Assembly: GCA_030145965.1 (NCBI GenBank)
Contig: JASKZT010000260.1
Span: 1-11,379, forward strand
Source of the DNA: Ornithinimicrobium sp.
Lineage (GTDB): Bacteria > Actinomycetota > Actinomycetes > Actinomycetales > Dermatophilaceae
Direction: 5' to 3'
Length of the DNA stretch: 11,379 bases
Shown: positions 1 through 5,881 of the stretch, piece after piece
Numbering within the stretch: position 1 is the stretch's first letter
Layout: the number at the start of each line of letters is the position of its first letter
Notes under the pieces: generated by a model
Told to the model about the DNA's origin: nothing
Seen by the model: only the letters and a program-made list of their open reading frames with translations
Database searches by the model: none
Position numbers and translations under genes: made by a program

Positions 1-759
1 GTGCGCCCGGACCGGATCAACCGCCGCGCCGTCCACGAGCTCATCGGGCAGGTGCTCGCCCGCTCGCCGCGCGGCGAGGAGCTGGGCCAGGAGGAGACGA
101 CCGCGCTGCTGGCCGCCTACGGCATCGACGTCTGGCGCTCGATCCCCGTGCACTCCGACGAGGAGGCCGTCGAGGTCTACCGCCAGATGAAGGGCACGAT
201 CGTGCTCAAGGCGACCTGGCCGCCGCTGCAGCACCAGCCCGGTCAGGGCTGGATCCGCACCGGCCTGCGCCACCCCAAGGCGGTCGGTGCCGCCTACCGC
301 GACCTCAAGGCGCTCATGGAGCCCCTGGGCGCGGAGGGCATCGCCGTGCAGCGGATGGCGGCCCCGGGCGGGATCGCGGTCGAGGTGCACAGCAGCGAGG
401 ACGCGCTCTTCGGGCCGGTCGTCGGCTTCGGCGTGGCGGGCGTGCCGGTCGACCTGCTGGGCGACATGTCCAGCCGGTTCCCGCCGCTGACCGACGTCGA
501 CATCGTCGACATGGTGACCTCCATCCGCGCGGCGCCGATGCTGGACGGCTACCGCGGCGCGATGCCGGTCGACCACGGGGCCCTCTACGACCTCGTCGCG
601 CGGGTCTCGGTGCTCGCCGACGACCACCCCGAGATCGCGCACCTGCGGCTCAACCCGGTCATGGCCCACCCCGCCGGCGCGGACGTGCTGGGCGCGCAGG
701 TGCAGATCGCCCCGGCGCCCACGCGGACCGACGCCGAGCGGCGCGCGATGCTGTCCTGA
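1..759 (+). CDS. ADP-forming acyl-CoA synthetase, C-terminal ATP-grasp domain (5' truncated)
   Basis: The visible 252 residues match the C-terminal ATP-grasp (ATP-grasp_5) region of acetate--CoA ligase (ADP-forming) family proteins, which in actinobacteria are often fused to a CoA-binding domain and a GNAT protein acetyltransferase (Pat-like). Landmarks are ETTALLAAYGI (about 31-41), VLKATWPPLQHQ (68-79), QRMAAPGGIAVEV (117-129), FGPVVGFGVAG (136-146), PPLTDVDIVDMV (160-171), RAAPMLDGYRGAMPVDH (174-190) and the closing HPEIAHLRLNPV (209-220). An ATP-grasp domain of this type takes part in nucleotide-dependent acyl-CoA formation. The frame is open at base 1. The GTG there is probably internal, because full family members are roughly 700-900 residues and this piece starts inside the linker before the ATP-grasp domain. 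The N-terminal part, and so the presence of a GNAT domain, lies outside the window. The next gene follows after 17 nt, suggesting one operon. Confidence 0.88.
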   Translation: MRPDRINRRAVHELIGQVLARSPRGEELGQEETTALLAAYGIDVWRSIPVHSDEEAVEVYRQMKGTIVLKATWPPLQHQPGQGWIRTGLRHPKAVGAAYRDLKALMEPLGAEGIAVQRMAAPGGIAVEVHSSEDALFGPVVGFGVAGVPVDLLGDMSSRFPPLTDVDIVDMVTSIRAAPMLDGYRGAMPVDHGALYDLVARVSVLADDHPEIAHLRLNPVMAHPAGADVLGAQVQIAPAPTRTDAERRAMLS

Positions 760-776
760 GCCGGGCAGGTGGCACC

Positions 777-1364
777 ATGGGCCCCATGGTCCGTCGACTG
801 AGGTCCCCGCTGCCCGAGGCCCTCGTGGCCGACATCGAGCGCGCCGGCTACCTGCCCGCCGTCGTCCACGACGTGGTCCTCACCGCCGTCGGGCGCGACC
901 AGGTGCTCGCCCACCTCGTGCACGCCGAGACCACCTTCGACGAGCAGGCGGTGCGCAACCACCTGACCGTCCTCGTCCTCACCGACCGTCGCCTCGTCAT
1001 CGCCCACGCCGACGACCACGAGGGCCCGGAGCGCCAGCGCATGGCGACCGCGACGAGCGAGACCCTGCCCCTGCGCCAGGTGCGCGGCGTCATGCTTACC
1101 CACGTCGTGTCCGACCCCGAGAGCTACGACGGCGGCCTCGAGGGCCGGGCCGTCACCCTCACGCTGGGATGGGGCGCCGTCTCCCGGGTCGACCTGCTGC
1201 CGGCCATGTGCGAGGACCCGCAGTGCGAGGGCGACCACGGCTACGAGGGCACCGTGGCCAGCGACGACATCTCGCTGCGGGTCGCCGCCGACTCCGACGG
1301 GGTGGACCAGCTCGAGCGGGCGCTCGCCTTCGCCCAGGAGCTGTCCGCCCGGCTCGGACGCTGA
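777..1364 (+). CDS. DUF5998 family protein
   Basis: This 195-residue protein resembles the actinobacterial DUF5998 family, whose function is unknown. Visible features are an N-terminal helix ending in ERAGYLPAVVHDVV (21-34), a beta-rich core with LTVLVLTDRRLVIAHADDH (63-81), which looks like the strand-turn-strand signature of bacterial PH-like folds, and a segment with Cys145, Cys150 and His154 (MCEDPQCEGDHGYEG) typical of the family. It ends in a helix rich in Ala and Glu (178-194). There is no signal peptide or membrane segment, so it should be cytoplasmic. ATG 777 is chosen because AGGTGG lies 4 nt upstream. ATG 786, three codons later, is the alternative. The stop is 2 nt before the phosphodiesterase GTG, so translation of the two is probably coupled. 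The PH-like reading is inference; family membership is fairly secure. Confidence 0.85.
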   Translation: MGPMVRRLRSPLPEALVADIERAGYLPAVVHDVVLTAVGRDQVLAHLVHAETTFDEQAVRNHLTVLVLTDRRLVIAHADDHEGPERQRMATATSETLPLRQVRGVMLTHVVSDPESYDGGLEGRAVTLTLGWGAVSRVDLLPAMCEDPQCEGDHGYEGTVASDDISLRVAADSDGVDQLERALAFAQELSARLGR

Positions 1365-1366
1365 GC

Positions 1367-2545
1367 GTGACGCCGGGGGGCGCCACCGGGCCGGCCGCGG
1401 AGGCCGCCCTGCTCTACCAGCCGCCGGCGCCGGGCACGGGGCTGCCCTCGGTGCTGCCCGCGGCCCTGGTCGCGCTCGGTGCCGGGCTGCCGGACGGCAT
1501 ACCGGAGCCGACGTGGTCGCTGCCGTCGACGCGGCGCGTGGTCGTCGTGCTCGTCGACGGGCTCGGCGCGCGCCAGCTCGAGCGGCGCGGCGGGCACGCC
1601 CGCTTCCTCTCGACCATGGGCTCACCCGACCCGGACGCGCGCTGCGGCTTCCCCTCGACGACCTCCACCAGCCTGACCAGCTTCGCCACCGGCCGCCGCG
1701 CCGGCGACCACGGGATCATCGGCTGGCAGACCGCGCTGCGCGGCGAGCGGCTCTTCAACCACCTGGGCTGGCGCGACGGGCCCGACCCGCACACCCACCA
1801 GCCGCTGCGCACCCTCCTCCAGGAGGCCGGGCGGCACGACGTCACCGCCACCACCGTCTCGCGCGCGGTGTTCGCCGGGTCCGGGTTCACGCGCGCGGCG
1901 CAGAGGGGCGGCGCGTTCCTGCCGGCCGAGACGCCGCAGGAGCGGACCGACGGCGTGCTGCAGGCACTGGCCGACGCGGGGCGCCGCGGTCGCGCGCTCG
2001 TCTACGCCTACTGGGACGAGGTGGACAAGGCCGGGCACGTGCACGGCCCCGACGCGCTGGAGTGGGGCGAGGCCGTCGAGGCGGTCGACGGGTTCGTCGC
2101 GGGGCTGGTCGAGCAGGCGCCGGAGGGCACGGTCGTCCTCGTGACCTCCGACCACGGCATGATCGAGACCCCCGTGCTGCAGCGGCGCGACCTCGCCGCC
2201 GAGGAGGTCCTCGACGCCGGCGTGCGGTTGCTGGCGGGGGAGCCGCGGGCACCGCAGGCGTGGTGCGAGCCCGGAGCCGTCGAGGACGTCGTCGCGACGT
2301 GGCGCGAGGAGCTCGGCGACGGCGCCGTCGTGCTCAGCCGCGACGAGGCGATCGAGGCGGGGTGGTTCGGCCCGGTCCGCGAGGGGTACGCCGAGCGCAT
2401 CGGCGAGGTCGTCGTCGCCATGCTGGGACGGGGGACGGTCCTCGACTCCCGGCTGCTGCGGCCGGCGGTGCTGGGCCTGCGCGGCCACCACGGCAGCATC
2501 ACCGACGCCGAGACCGCCGTCCCGCTGCTCGTGCACCAGGTCTGA
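1367..2545 (+). CDS. Type I phosphodiesterase / nucleotide pyrophosphatase (alkaline phosphatase superfamily)
   Basis: A 392-residue member of the Phosphodiest (NPP/alkaline phosphatase) superfamily of two-metal phosphate-ester hydrolases. The metal and nucleophile motifs appear in order: VVVVLVDGLGARQ with Asp64; GFPSTTSTSLTSFATGRRAG (94-113), whose Ser/Thr cluster supplies the nucleophile; WDEVDKAGHVHG with Asp220 and His224; VLVTSDHGM with Asp262 and His263; and LRGHHGSI with His374/375 near the end. All expected ligands are present, so it should be active. The true substrate, whether nucleotide, nucleotide-sugar or another phosphodiester, cannot be read from the sequence. GTG 1367 is 2 nt after the DUF5998 stop; no good Shine-Dalgarno is visible, consistent with translational coupling. 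The frame stays open to an ATG at 1169, but that start would overlap DUF5998 by about 200 nt and adds an Arg-rich, non-homologous head. No signal peptide is evident, so it is probably cytoplasmic. Codon 45 is the rare ATA. Confidence 0.92.
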   Translation: MTPGGATGPAAEAALLYQPPAPGTGLPSVLPAALVALGAGLPDGIPEPTWSLPSTRRVVVVLVDGLGARQLERRGGHARFLSTMGSPDPDARCGFPSTTSTSLTSFATGRRAGDHGIIGWQTALRGERLFNHLGWRDGPDPHTHQPLRTLLQEAGRHDVTATTVSRAVFAGSGFTRAAQRGGAFLPAETPQERTDGVLQALADAGRRGRALVYAYWDEVDKAGHVHGPDALEWGEAVEAVDGFVAGLVEQAPEGTVVLVTSDHGMIETPVLQRRDLAAEEVLDAGVRLLAGEPRAPQAWCEPGAVEDVVATWREELGDGAVVLSRDEAIEAGWFGPVREGYAERIGEVVVAMLGRGTVLDSRLLRPAVLGLRGHHGSITDAETAVPLLVHQV

Positions 2546-2592
2546 CGTCGCCCGGGCGCCGACCGCTGCCTCACCCCCGCCCTACCGCCTCG

Positions 2593-2607
2593 TAGACTGC
2601 GCGGGTG
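2593..2607 (+). promoter_or_regulatory. Predicted leaderless promoter (-10) of tdk
   Basis: TAGACT at 2593-2598 fits the actinobacterial TANNNT -10 element. Transcription would begin about 7 nt later, at or next to the GTG start codon at 2605, and no Shine-Dalgarno is present in the 59-nt gap. No convincing -35 hexamer is visible 17 nt upstream. Inferred from spacing only. Confidence 0.5.
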
Positions 2608-3321
2608 GCTGAGCTCGTCTTCTTCACCGGGACCATGGACTGCGGGAAGTCGACGCTGGCGCTCCAGATGGACCACACGCACTCGACGCGCGGGCGGGCC
2701 GGGCTTCTCTTCACCCGCCACGACCGCTCGGGGCAGGCCGTCCTCTCCTCCCGCCTCGGGCTGACCAAGCCGGCCCTCGAGGTCGCCGACGACCTGGACT
2801 TCTGGGACCTCGTCGTCGAGCAGGTCACCAACGGCCGCCGGGTCGACTACCTCATCTGCGACGAGGCCCAGTTCTACACGCCCGAGCAGGTCGAGCAGCT
2901 GGCCCGGCTCGTCGACGAGATGGGGATCGACGTCTTCGCCTTCGGGATCACCGCCGACTTCCGCACCGAGCTCTTCCCTGGCTCGCGGCGGCTCATCGAG
3001 CTCGCCGACCGCACCCAGCAGCTGCAGGTGCAGGCGCTGTGCTGGTGCGGCAAGGCGGCCACCGTCAACGCCCGCGTCGTCGACGGCGTCATGGTCGTCG
3101 AGGGCGAGCAGGTCGTCGTCGGCGACGTCGCCGGGGCCGATGGTGCCACCCCGCTGGTGGAGTACGAGATGCTCTGCCGCCGCCACTACATGCGCCGCAT
3201 GAACGCCTCGGCCGCACGCGCCCAGGCGCTCTCCCCCGAGGTGCTGCCCTTCGACCTCGACCTGTGCCCCGTGCCCGGCCCGACGGCCGCTCGCCCGGCA
3301 CCCGGCCCCGCCGAGAGGTAG
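2605..3321 (+). CDS. tdk: Thymidine kinase (type II, TK1-like)
   Basis: Phosphorylates thymidine (and deoxyuridine) with ATP, the salvage entry to dTTP. The 238-residue protein starts with a P-loop GTMDCGKST (9-17). It carries the DEAQF motif (86-90) with the catalytic glutamate, FGITADFRTELFPGS (113-127) of the nucleotide-binding core, and a zinc lasso built from Cys146-Trp-Cys148 and Cys191-Arg-Arg-His194. The sequence LVEYEMLCRRHY (184-195) lies in the thymidine-binding loop. The first cysteine pair is CxC rather than CxxC; I believe this is common in actinobacterial relatives. A tail of about 40 residues rich in Ala and Pro follows the core. GTG 2605 is the only start that preserves the P-loop strand. 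The gene sits alone, 59 nt after the phosphodiesterase and convergent with sepH. Confidence 0.96.
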   Translation: MAELVFFTGTMDCGKSTLALQMDHTHSTRGRAGLLFTRHDRSGQAVLSSRLGLTKPALEVADDLDFWDLVVEQVTNGRRVDYLICDEAQFYTPEQVEQLARLVDEMGIDVFAFGITADFRTELFPGSRRLIELADRTQQLQVQALCWCGKAATVNARVVDGVMVVEGEQVVVGDVAGADGATPLVEYEMLCRRHYMRRMNASAARAQALSPEVLPFDLDLCPVPGPTAARPAPGPAER

Positions 3322-3407
3322 GTCCCACCCTCCCCGCACTGGTCCTCGACCGGTCGCAGCCCTCCCGCTCAGGTGGGCGCTGCACCGCCGCACCCACCCG
3401 CGCGCGA

Positions 3408-3533
3408 CACGTGACATCGGCTCACCCCACGATCCAACCGTGACGCCGGCTCACCCTGGGAGCCAGCCGCGACGCCGGCTCACCCTGGGAGCCACGCAAG
3501 ACTGTGGATCGCGGGCGGGACCGGTGTCACGTG
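3408..3533. repeat. 9-bp inverted repeat pair flanking the tandem repeats
   Basis: CACGTGACA at 3408-3416 and its exact reverse complement TGTCACGTG at 3525-3533 bracket the tandem array. Each arm contains the palindrome CACGTG. The left arm overlaps the start of repeat unit 1. No target-site duplication is visible outside the arms. A chance match of this length in a region this size is not excluded. Confidence 0.45.
3411..3497. repeat. Tandem 29-bp repeat, three units
   Basis: Units are 3411-3439, 3440-3468 and 3469-3497. Units 2 and 3 agree at 26 of 29 positions and share the core GACGCCGGCTCACCCTGGGA. Unit 1 agrees with unit 2 at 22 of 29. In units 2 and 3, GGCTC and GAGCC are inverted arms around ACCCTGG, so each can form a 5-bp stem with a 7-nt loop; unit 1 has lost the second arm. 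The units abut without spacers, so this is not a CRISPR array. Confidence 0.9.
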
Positions 3534-3603
3534 CGGCACAGGAATGGGTGGGTCCGGCCTGCCTCGGCCTGCCGCGGCGGGAACGCCGGAAGCCCGGCTC
3601 AGC

Positions 3604-3622
3604 GAGACGCGGGGGACGTCTC
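3604..3622 (-). terminator. Possible terminator hairpin downstream of sepH
   Basis: GAGACG (3604-3609) and CGTCTC (3617-3622) form a 6-bp stem with a 7-nt loop, starting 27 nt past the sepH stop on its strand. No T-tract follows on either strand, so an intrinsic terminator is only a weak suggestion. Confidence 0.3.
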
Positions 3623-3648
3623 TCTGACGACGATCTGGAGAGGCAGGG

Positions 3649-5121
3649 TCAGCCGCGCCGGCGGTCGCCGCCGCCGAACATGATGTCGTCCCAGCTCGGC
3701 ACGCTCGGTCGGCCCTTGCGGCGCCCGGACGGGGCAGCGGGCTCGGGGTCGGGCTCCGGCTCCGGCTCGGGGGAGCCACCGGTCCCGGCGTCGTCGTCCG
3801 ACCCGTCCGGGACGGCGCCCACCGGGGACGCCGACGGCTGCGCGTCGCCGGCCACGTGGTCGTCCACCTCCGTGCTCGGGTCGTCCTCGACCTCGTCGAC
3901 CGGCTCGTCCTCGCCCAGCACCTCGTCGTCGGCCCGGTCGTGCTCGCCGTCGTCCTGCGGGTCGACGTCGAGGTCGGTCACGAGCTCCAGGTCGCCGACG
4001 AGGTCTGCGTGGTCCTGCGCCCCCGCGACGTCGACCTCGTCCTCGTCGGTCCCGAAGAACTCGTCGAAGCTGACCTCCTGCGGGTCGTGGGTCCGGGCGT
4101 AGGCGATCTCCTCGGACTGCACCCGGTCCTCGTCCTGCGGGTCGCCCAGGACGGCCGGCAGCCGGGGGATGCGCAGGCGGCGGCGCTCACGCCTCGCACG
4201 GGGCTCGTCGTCGTGCGTTCCACCCTGCGCGGCGTCCTGCCCGCGCTCCTCGGCCTCCGACGGCTCCGCGGCCACGGCCCCACGGCCCTCGCCGACCGGG
4301 CCGCGCGGGTGGGCGGCGGGCGGGTCGCCCATGGAGGCGGGGTCGTACTGCAGGTCCTCCAGCGGCAGGGGCTCGTTGTCGATGACGCCGGGGTCGGCGC
4401 CCCGGTCGTCACCGCGGCCGGCGTCGGCCCGACGACCCCGCCGCCCACGGGCCTGGCGACGCTCGCGCATGGCGGCCATGAGGTCGGCCGTCTCGTCCTC
4501 GGCGGTGCTCGTGCCCAGCAGCGGGTGGCCGGCGAGCCCACCGGGCAGCGCCTGCTCGTCCTCGCTCAGCCAGCGCGCCTCGTCGTCCAGCGCGTCGATG
4601 GAGCGGTCCTGCACGTCGTAGTGCCACGCGGCCTGCCGCTCCCGGCCGCCGGCGCTGAAGGAGACGACCACCGTCCACGGCCCCTGGCTCGCGCTGCGGG
4701 CGGCGTCCCACCGCGTCCCGGCCGGCTGCACGCCGCGGCTCTGCAGCCGCTCGCGCACCCGGCGCTCCAGCGTGTGCGAGCCGTCGGTGCGGCCCTGGGC
4801 ACGCACGTGCGCGACCTTGGCCAGTCCGACGACGTGCTCGCGCTCGGCCAGCACCGGCCCCTCGAACCGACGGACGCGCGCCAGCTCCCACCCCGTCGCC
4901 GACGCCACCTCCTCGGCCGTCTGACCGGCCCGGATCATCGACTGGACCTCGCGCGGCGTGGCGCTGGAGGAGGGGTTCCCCCCGCCGTCGGCGGCCTGGG
5001 GACGGCGGCGCAGGGCGGCCCGCAACCGGTCGTCGACGGGCACGGCGAAGGCCGTCCCGTCCTCGGTCACGACGACCAGACGGCCACCCTCGTCCAGCTC
5101 GGTGAACCTCAGCTCCTGCAT
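3649..5121 (-). CDS. sepH: Cell division protein SepH (DUF3071), FtsZ-interacting
   Basis: SepH proteins are actinobacterial cell division factors that bind FtsZ and influence filament dynamics. The 490-residue product starts MQELRFTELDEGGRLVV and has the DUF3071 domain: a beta start with FAVPVDDRLRAALR (25-38), a helix-turn-helix-like segment TPREVQSMIRAGQTAEEVAS (55-74) continuing through GPVLAEREHVVGLAK (88-102), and a domain running to about 185. Basic stretches follow at 219-231 and 308-322. A strongly acidic linker spans 351-426 (about 33 of 76 residues are Asp/Glu), then a Pro-Glu dipeptide run (451-461). The conserved tail RPSVPSWDDIMFGG (471-484) closes the protein. It is longer than the roughly 340 residues I recall for Streptomyces SepH; the excess is linker. 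The ATG at 5121-5119 begins the family's canonical N-terminus but lacks a clear Shine-Dalgarno and abuts a perfect dyad. It is the only minus-strand gene here and is divergent from the TRIC gene. Confidence 0.94.
   Translation of the reverse strand: MQELRFTELDEGGRLVVVTEDGTAFAVPVDDRLRAALRRRPQAADGGGNPSSSATPREVQSMIRAGQTAEEVASATGWELARVRRFEGPVLAEREHVVGLAKVAHVRAQGRTDGSHTLERRVRERLQSRGVQPAGTRWDAARSASQGPWTVVVSFSAGGRERQAAWHYDVQDRSIDALDDEARWLSEDEQALPGGLAGHPLLGTSTAEDETADLMAAMRERRQARGRRGRRADAGRGDDRGADPGVIDNEPLPLEDLQYDPASMGDPPAAHPRGPVGEGRGAVAAEPSEAEERGQDAAQGGTHDDEPRARRERRRLRIPRLPAVLGDPQDEDRVQSEEIAYARTHDPQEVSFDEFFGTDEDEVDVAGAQDHADLVGDLELVTDLDVDPQDDGEHDRADDEVLGEDEPVDEVEDDPSTEVDDHVAGDAQPSASPVGAVPDGSDDDAGTGGSPEPEPEPDPEPAAPSGRRKGRPSVPSWDDIMFGGGDRRRG
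3740..3769. repeat. Hexanucleotide repeat inside sepH (Pro-Glu/Asp run)
   Basis: Five consecutive 6-base units (GGCTCG, GGGTCG, GGCTCC, GGCTCC, GGCTCG on the plus strand) encode the alternating Pro-Glu/Pro-Asp run at SepH residues about 451-461. The phase matches the reading frame, so unit gain or loss would alter length without a frameshift. Confidence 0.85.
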
Positions 5122-5138
5122 GGCACACCACTGTGCCA
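5121..5138 (-). promoter_or_regulatory. Perfect 7-bp dyad touching the sepH start codon
   Basis: TGGCACA (5121-5127), CCAC, TGTGCCA (5132-5138) is a perfect inverted repeat. Position 5121 is the first base of the sepH ATG read on the minus strand. In RNA it would be a hairpin whose base includes the A of AUG, with loop GUGG. In DNA it could be an operator, since a leaderless-type sepH promoter (weak CACAGT, 5130-5135) would overlap it. Which of these applies, if either, is unknown. Confidence 0.5.
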
Positions 5139-5194
5139 CCCGCCGGGGTGCTCGCGGCCACGGCACGCCGCCCGGAGGCCTCGGGGACGCGGGA

Positions 5195-5212
5195 TACGCT
5201 GGCAGGGCCATG
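5195..5212 (+). promoter_or_regulatory. Predicted leaderless promoter (-10) of the TRIC operon
   Basis: TACGCT (5195-5200) fits TANNNT and lies 9 nt before ATG 5210, so the transcript would start within a few bases of the start codon. No -35 is clear. An imperfect 16-bp palindrome centred on GAGGCCTC (5171-5186, one mismatched pair) lies just upstream in the 88-bp divergent gap shared with sepH. Confidence 0.45.
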
Positions 5213-5881
5213 CTCACCGCCCACGCCGACCTCGCGCTCGCGCTCGACGTGATCGGCATCCTCGTCTTCGCCCTCGCCGGCGGGCTCGTGGGCGTGCGGG
5301 CCGGGCTCGACCTCTTCGGCATCGCCGTCCTGGCCTGGGTCACCGGCCTCGGCGGGGGCATCCTGCGCGACGTCCTCATCGGCGACGTGCCGCCCCCTGG
5401 CATCCACGACCCCTGGTACCTCGGCACCGTCCTCCTCGGCGGCGTGGTCGTCGTCGCGGGCCAGCCGCTCCTCGTCGACCTGCGTCGGCGACGTCCCGGC
5501 CTGCGCCTGGGGCTCATCGGCCGCGCCGTGAAGTACCTCGACGCCGTCGGCCTGGCCGTCTTCGCCGTCGCAGGCGCCCTCAAGGCCCTCGCCTTCGGCG
5601 CCCCGCCGCTGGCCTGCATCCTCGTCGGCGGCATCACCGCCGTCGGCGGGGGAGCGCTGCGGGACGTCCTCGTCGGGCAGGTGCCCGAGGTCCTGCGCCG
5701 CGAGGTGTATGCCGTGCCCGCCCTCCTCGGCGCCACCGTCGTCGTGGTCGCCGCACAGCTCGACGCGCTGACCTCCCTGGTCGCCTGGGTCGCCGTGGGC
5801 GTCGTGCTGGCCGTCCGCGTCACCGCCATCGTCCTGGATCTCCAGGTCCCCACCGCTCGACAGCAAGGAGCACGACCGTGA
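5210..5881 (+). CDS. Trimeric intracellular cation (TRIC) channel family membrane protein (UPF0126)
   Basis: A 223-residue polytopic membrane protein built from two homologous halves, as in the bacterial TRIC/UPF0126 family (Pfam Gly_transporter, PF03458). These proteins form homotrimeric monovalent-cation channels in the inner membrane. Each half carries the signature GGGxxRDVLxGxVP: GGGILRDVLIGDVPP at 48-62 and GGGALRDVLVGQVPE at 146-160. Hydrophobic spans are visible at about 9-29, 34-49, 70-88, 106-130, 131-147, 166-183 and 186-210, fitting seven helices with a short basic stretch RRRRPGLR (92-99) between the halves. ATG 5210 starts directly before the first helix. An upstream extension of the same frame runs antisense into sepH and is rejected. 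The stop overlaps the ferrochelatase GTG by four bases (GTGA), so the two are co-translated. The natural ion and physiological role cannot be inferred from the position. Confidence 0.92.
   Translation: MLTAHADLALALDVIGILVFALAGGLVGVRAGLDLFGIAVLAWVTGLGGGILRDVLIGDVPPPGIHDPWYLGTVLLGGVVVVAGQPLLVDLRRRRPGLRLGLIGRAVKYLDAVGLAVFAVAGALKALAFGAPPLACILVGGITAVGGGALRDVLVGQVPEVLRREVYAVPALLGATVVVVAAQLDALTSLVAWVAVGVVLAVRVTAIVLDLQVPTARQQGARP
5865..5870 (+). promoter_or_regulatory. Ribosome binding site fixing the ferrochelatase start
   Basis: AAGGAG ends 7 nt before GTG 5878. It supports this start over the in-frame GTG at 5992, which would remove most of the unusual N-terminal extension and has no comparable signal. 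Confidence 0.75.

Larger units (their letters stand above)
3322..3648. other. Convergent intergenic region between tdk and sepH
   Basis: These 327 bases lie between two gene 3' ends, so promoters are not needed here. The region holds a three-unit 29-bp tandem repeat (3411-3497), a 9-bp inverted pair flanking it (3408-3416 and 3525-3533) and a short hairpin near the sepH end (3604-3622). A plus-strand frame open from 3440 runs into antisense sepH and has no credible start signal or recognisable protein content. I see no tRNA or riboswitch. Confidence 0.75.

Noticed and set aside
1..3. GTG at base 1 as the true start of the first gene
   Set aside because: The visible protein begins inside the linker before an ATP-grasp domain of a much longer family, so the gene almost certainly continues upstream of the window.
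1169..1366. Upstream ATG start for the phosphodiesterase
   Set aside because: It would overlap DUF5998 by about 200 nt and add an Arg-rich head. GTG 1367 directly after the DUF5998 stop fits family length and operon spacing.
585..1625. Minus-strand frame opposite DUF5998 and the phosphodiesterase
   Set aside because: Ala/Arg-rich shadow of plus-strand coding sequence, with no family resemblance.
2546..2604. CGCCCGGGCG palindrome as a terminator of the phosphodiesterase gene
   Set aside because: It has no loop space for a hairpin and no T-tract; short GC palindromes are expected often at this base composition.
3411..3497. CRISPR array
   Set aside because: The 29-base units abut with no unique spacers, there are only three, and no cas gene is nearby.
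3440..4102. Plus-strand open frame starting in the tandem repeats
   Set aside because: It is antisense to sepH for most of its length, is Ser/Gly-rich low complexity, and has no start signal.
3856..5877. Longer N-terminal extension of ferrochelatase in the same open frame
   Set aside because: The frame is open by composition only and crosses antisense sepH and the TRIC gene. GTG 5878 has a proper Shine-Dalgarno and a GTGA overlap.
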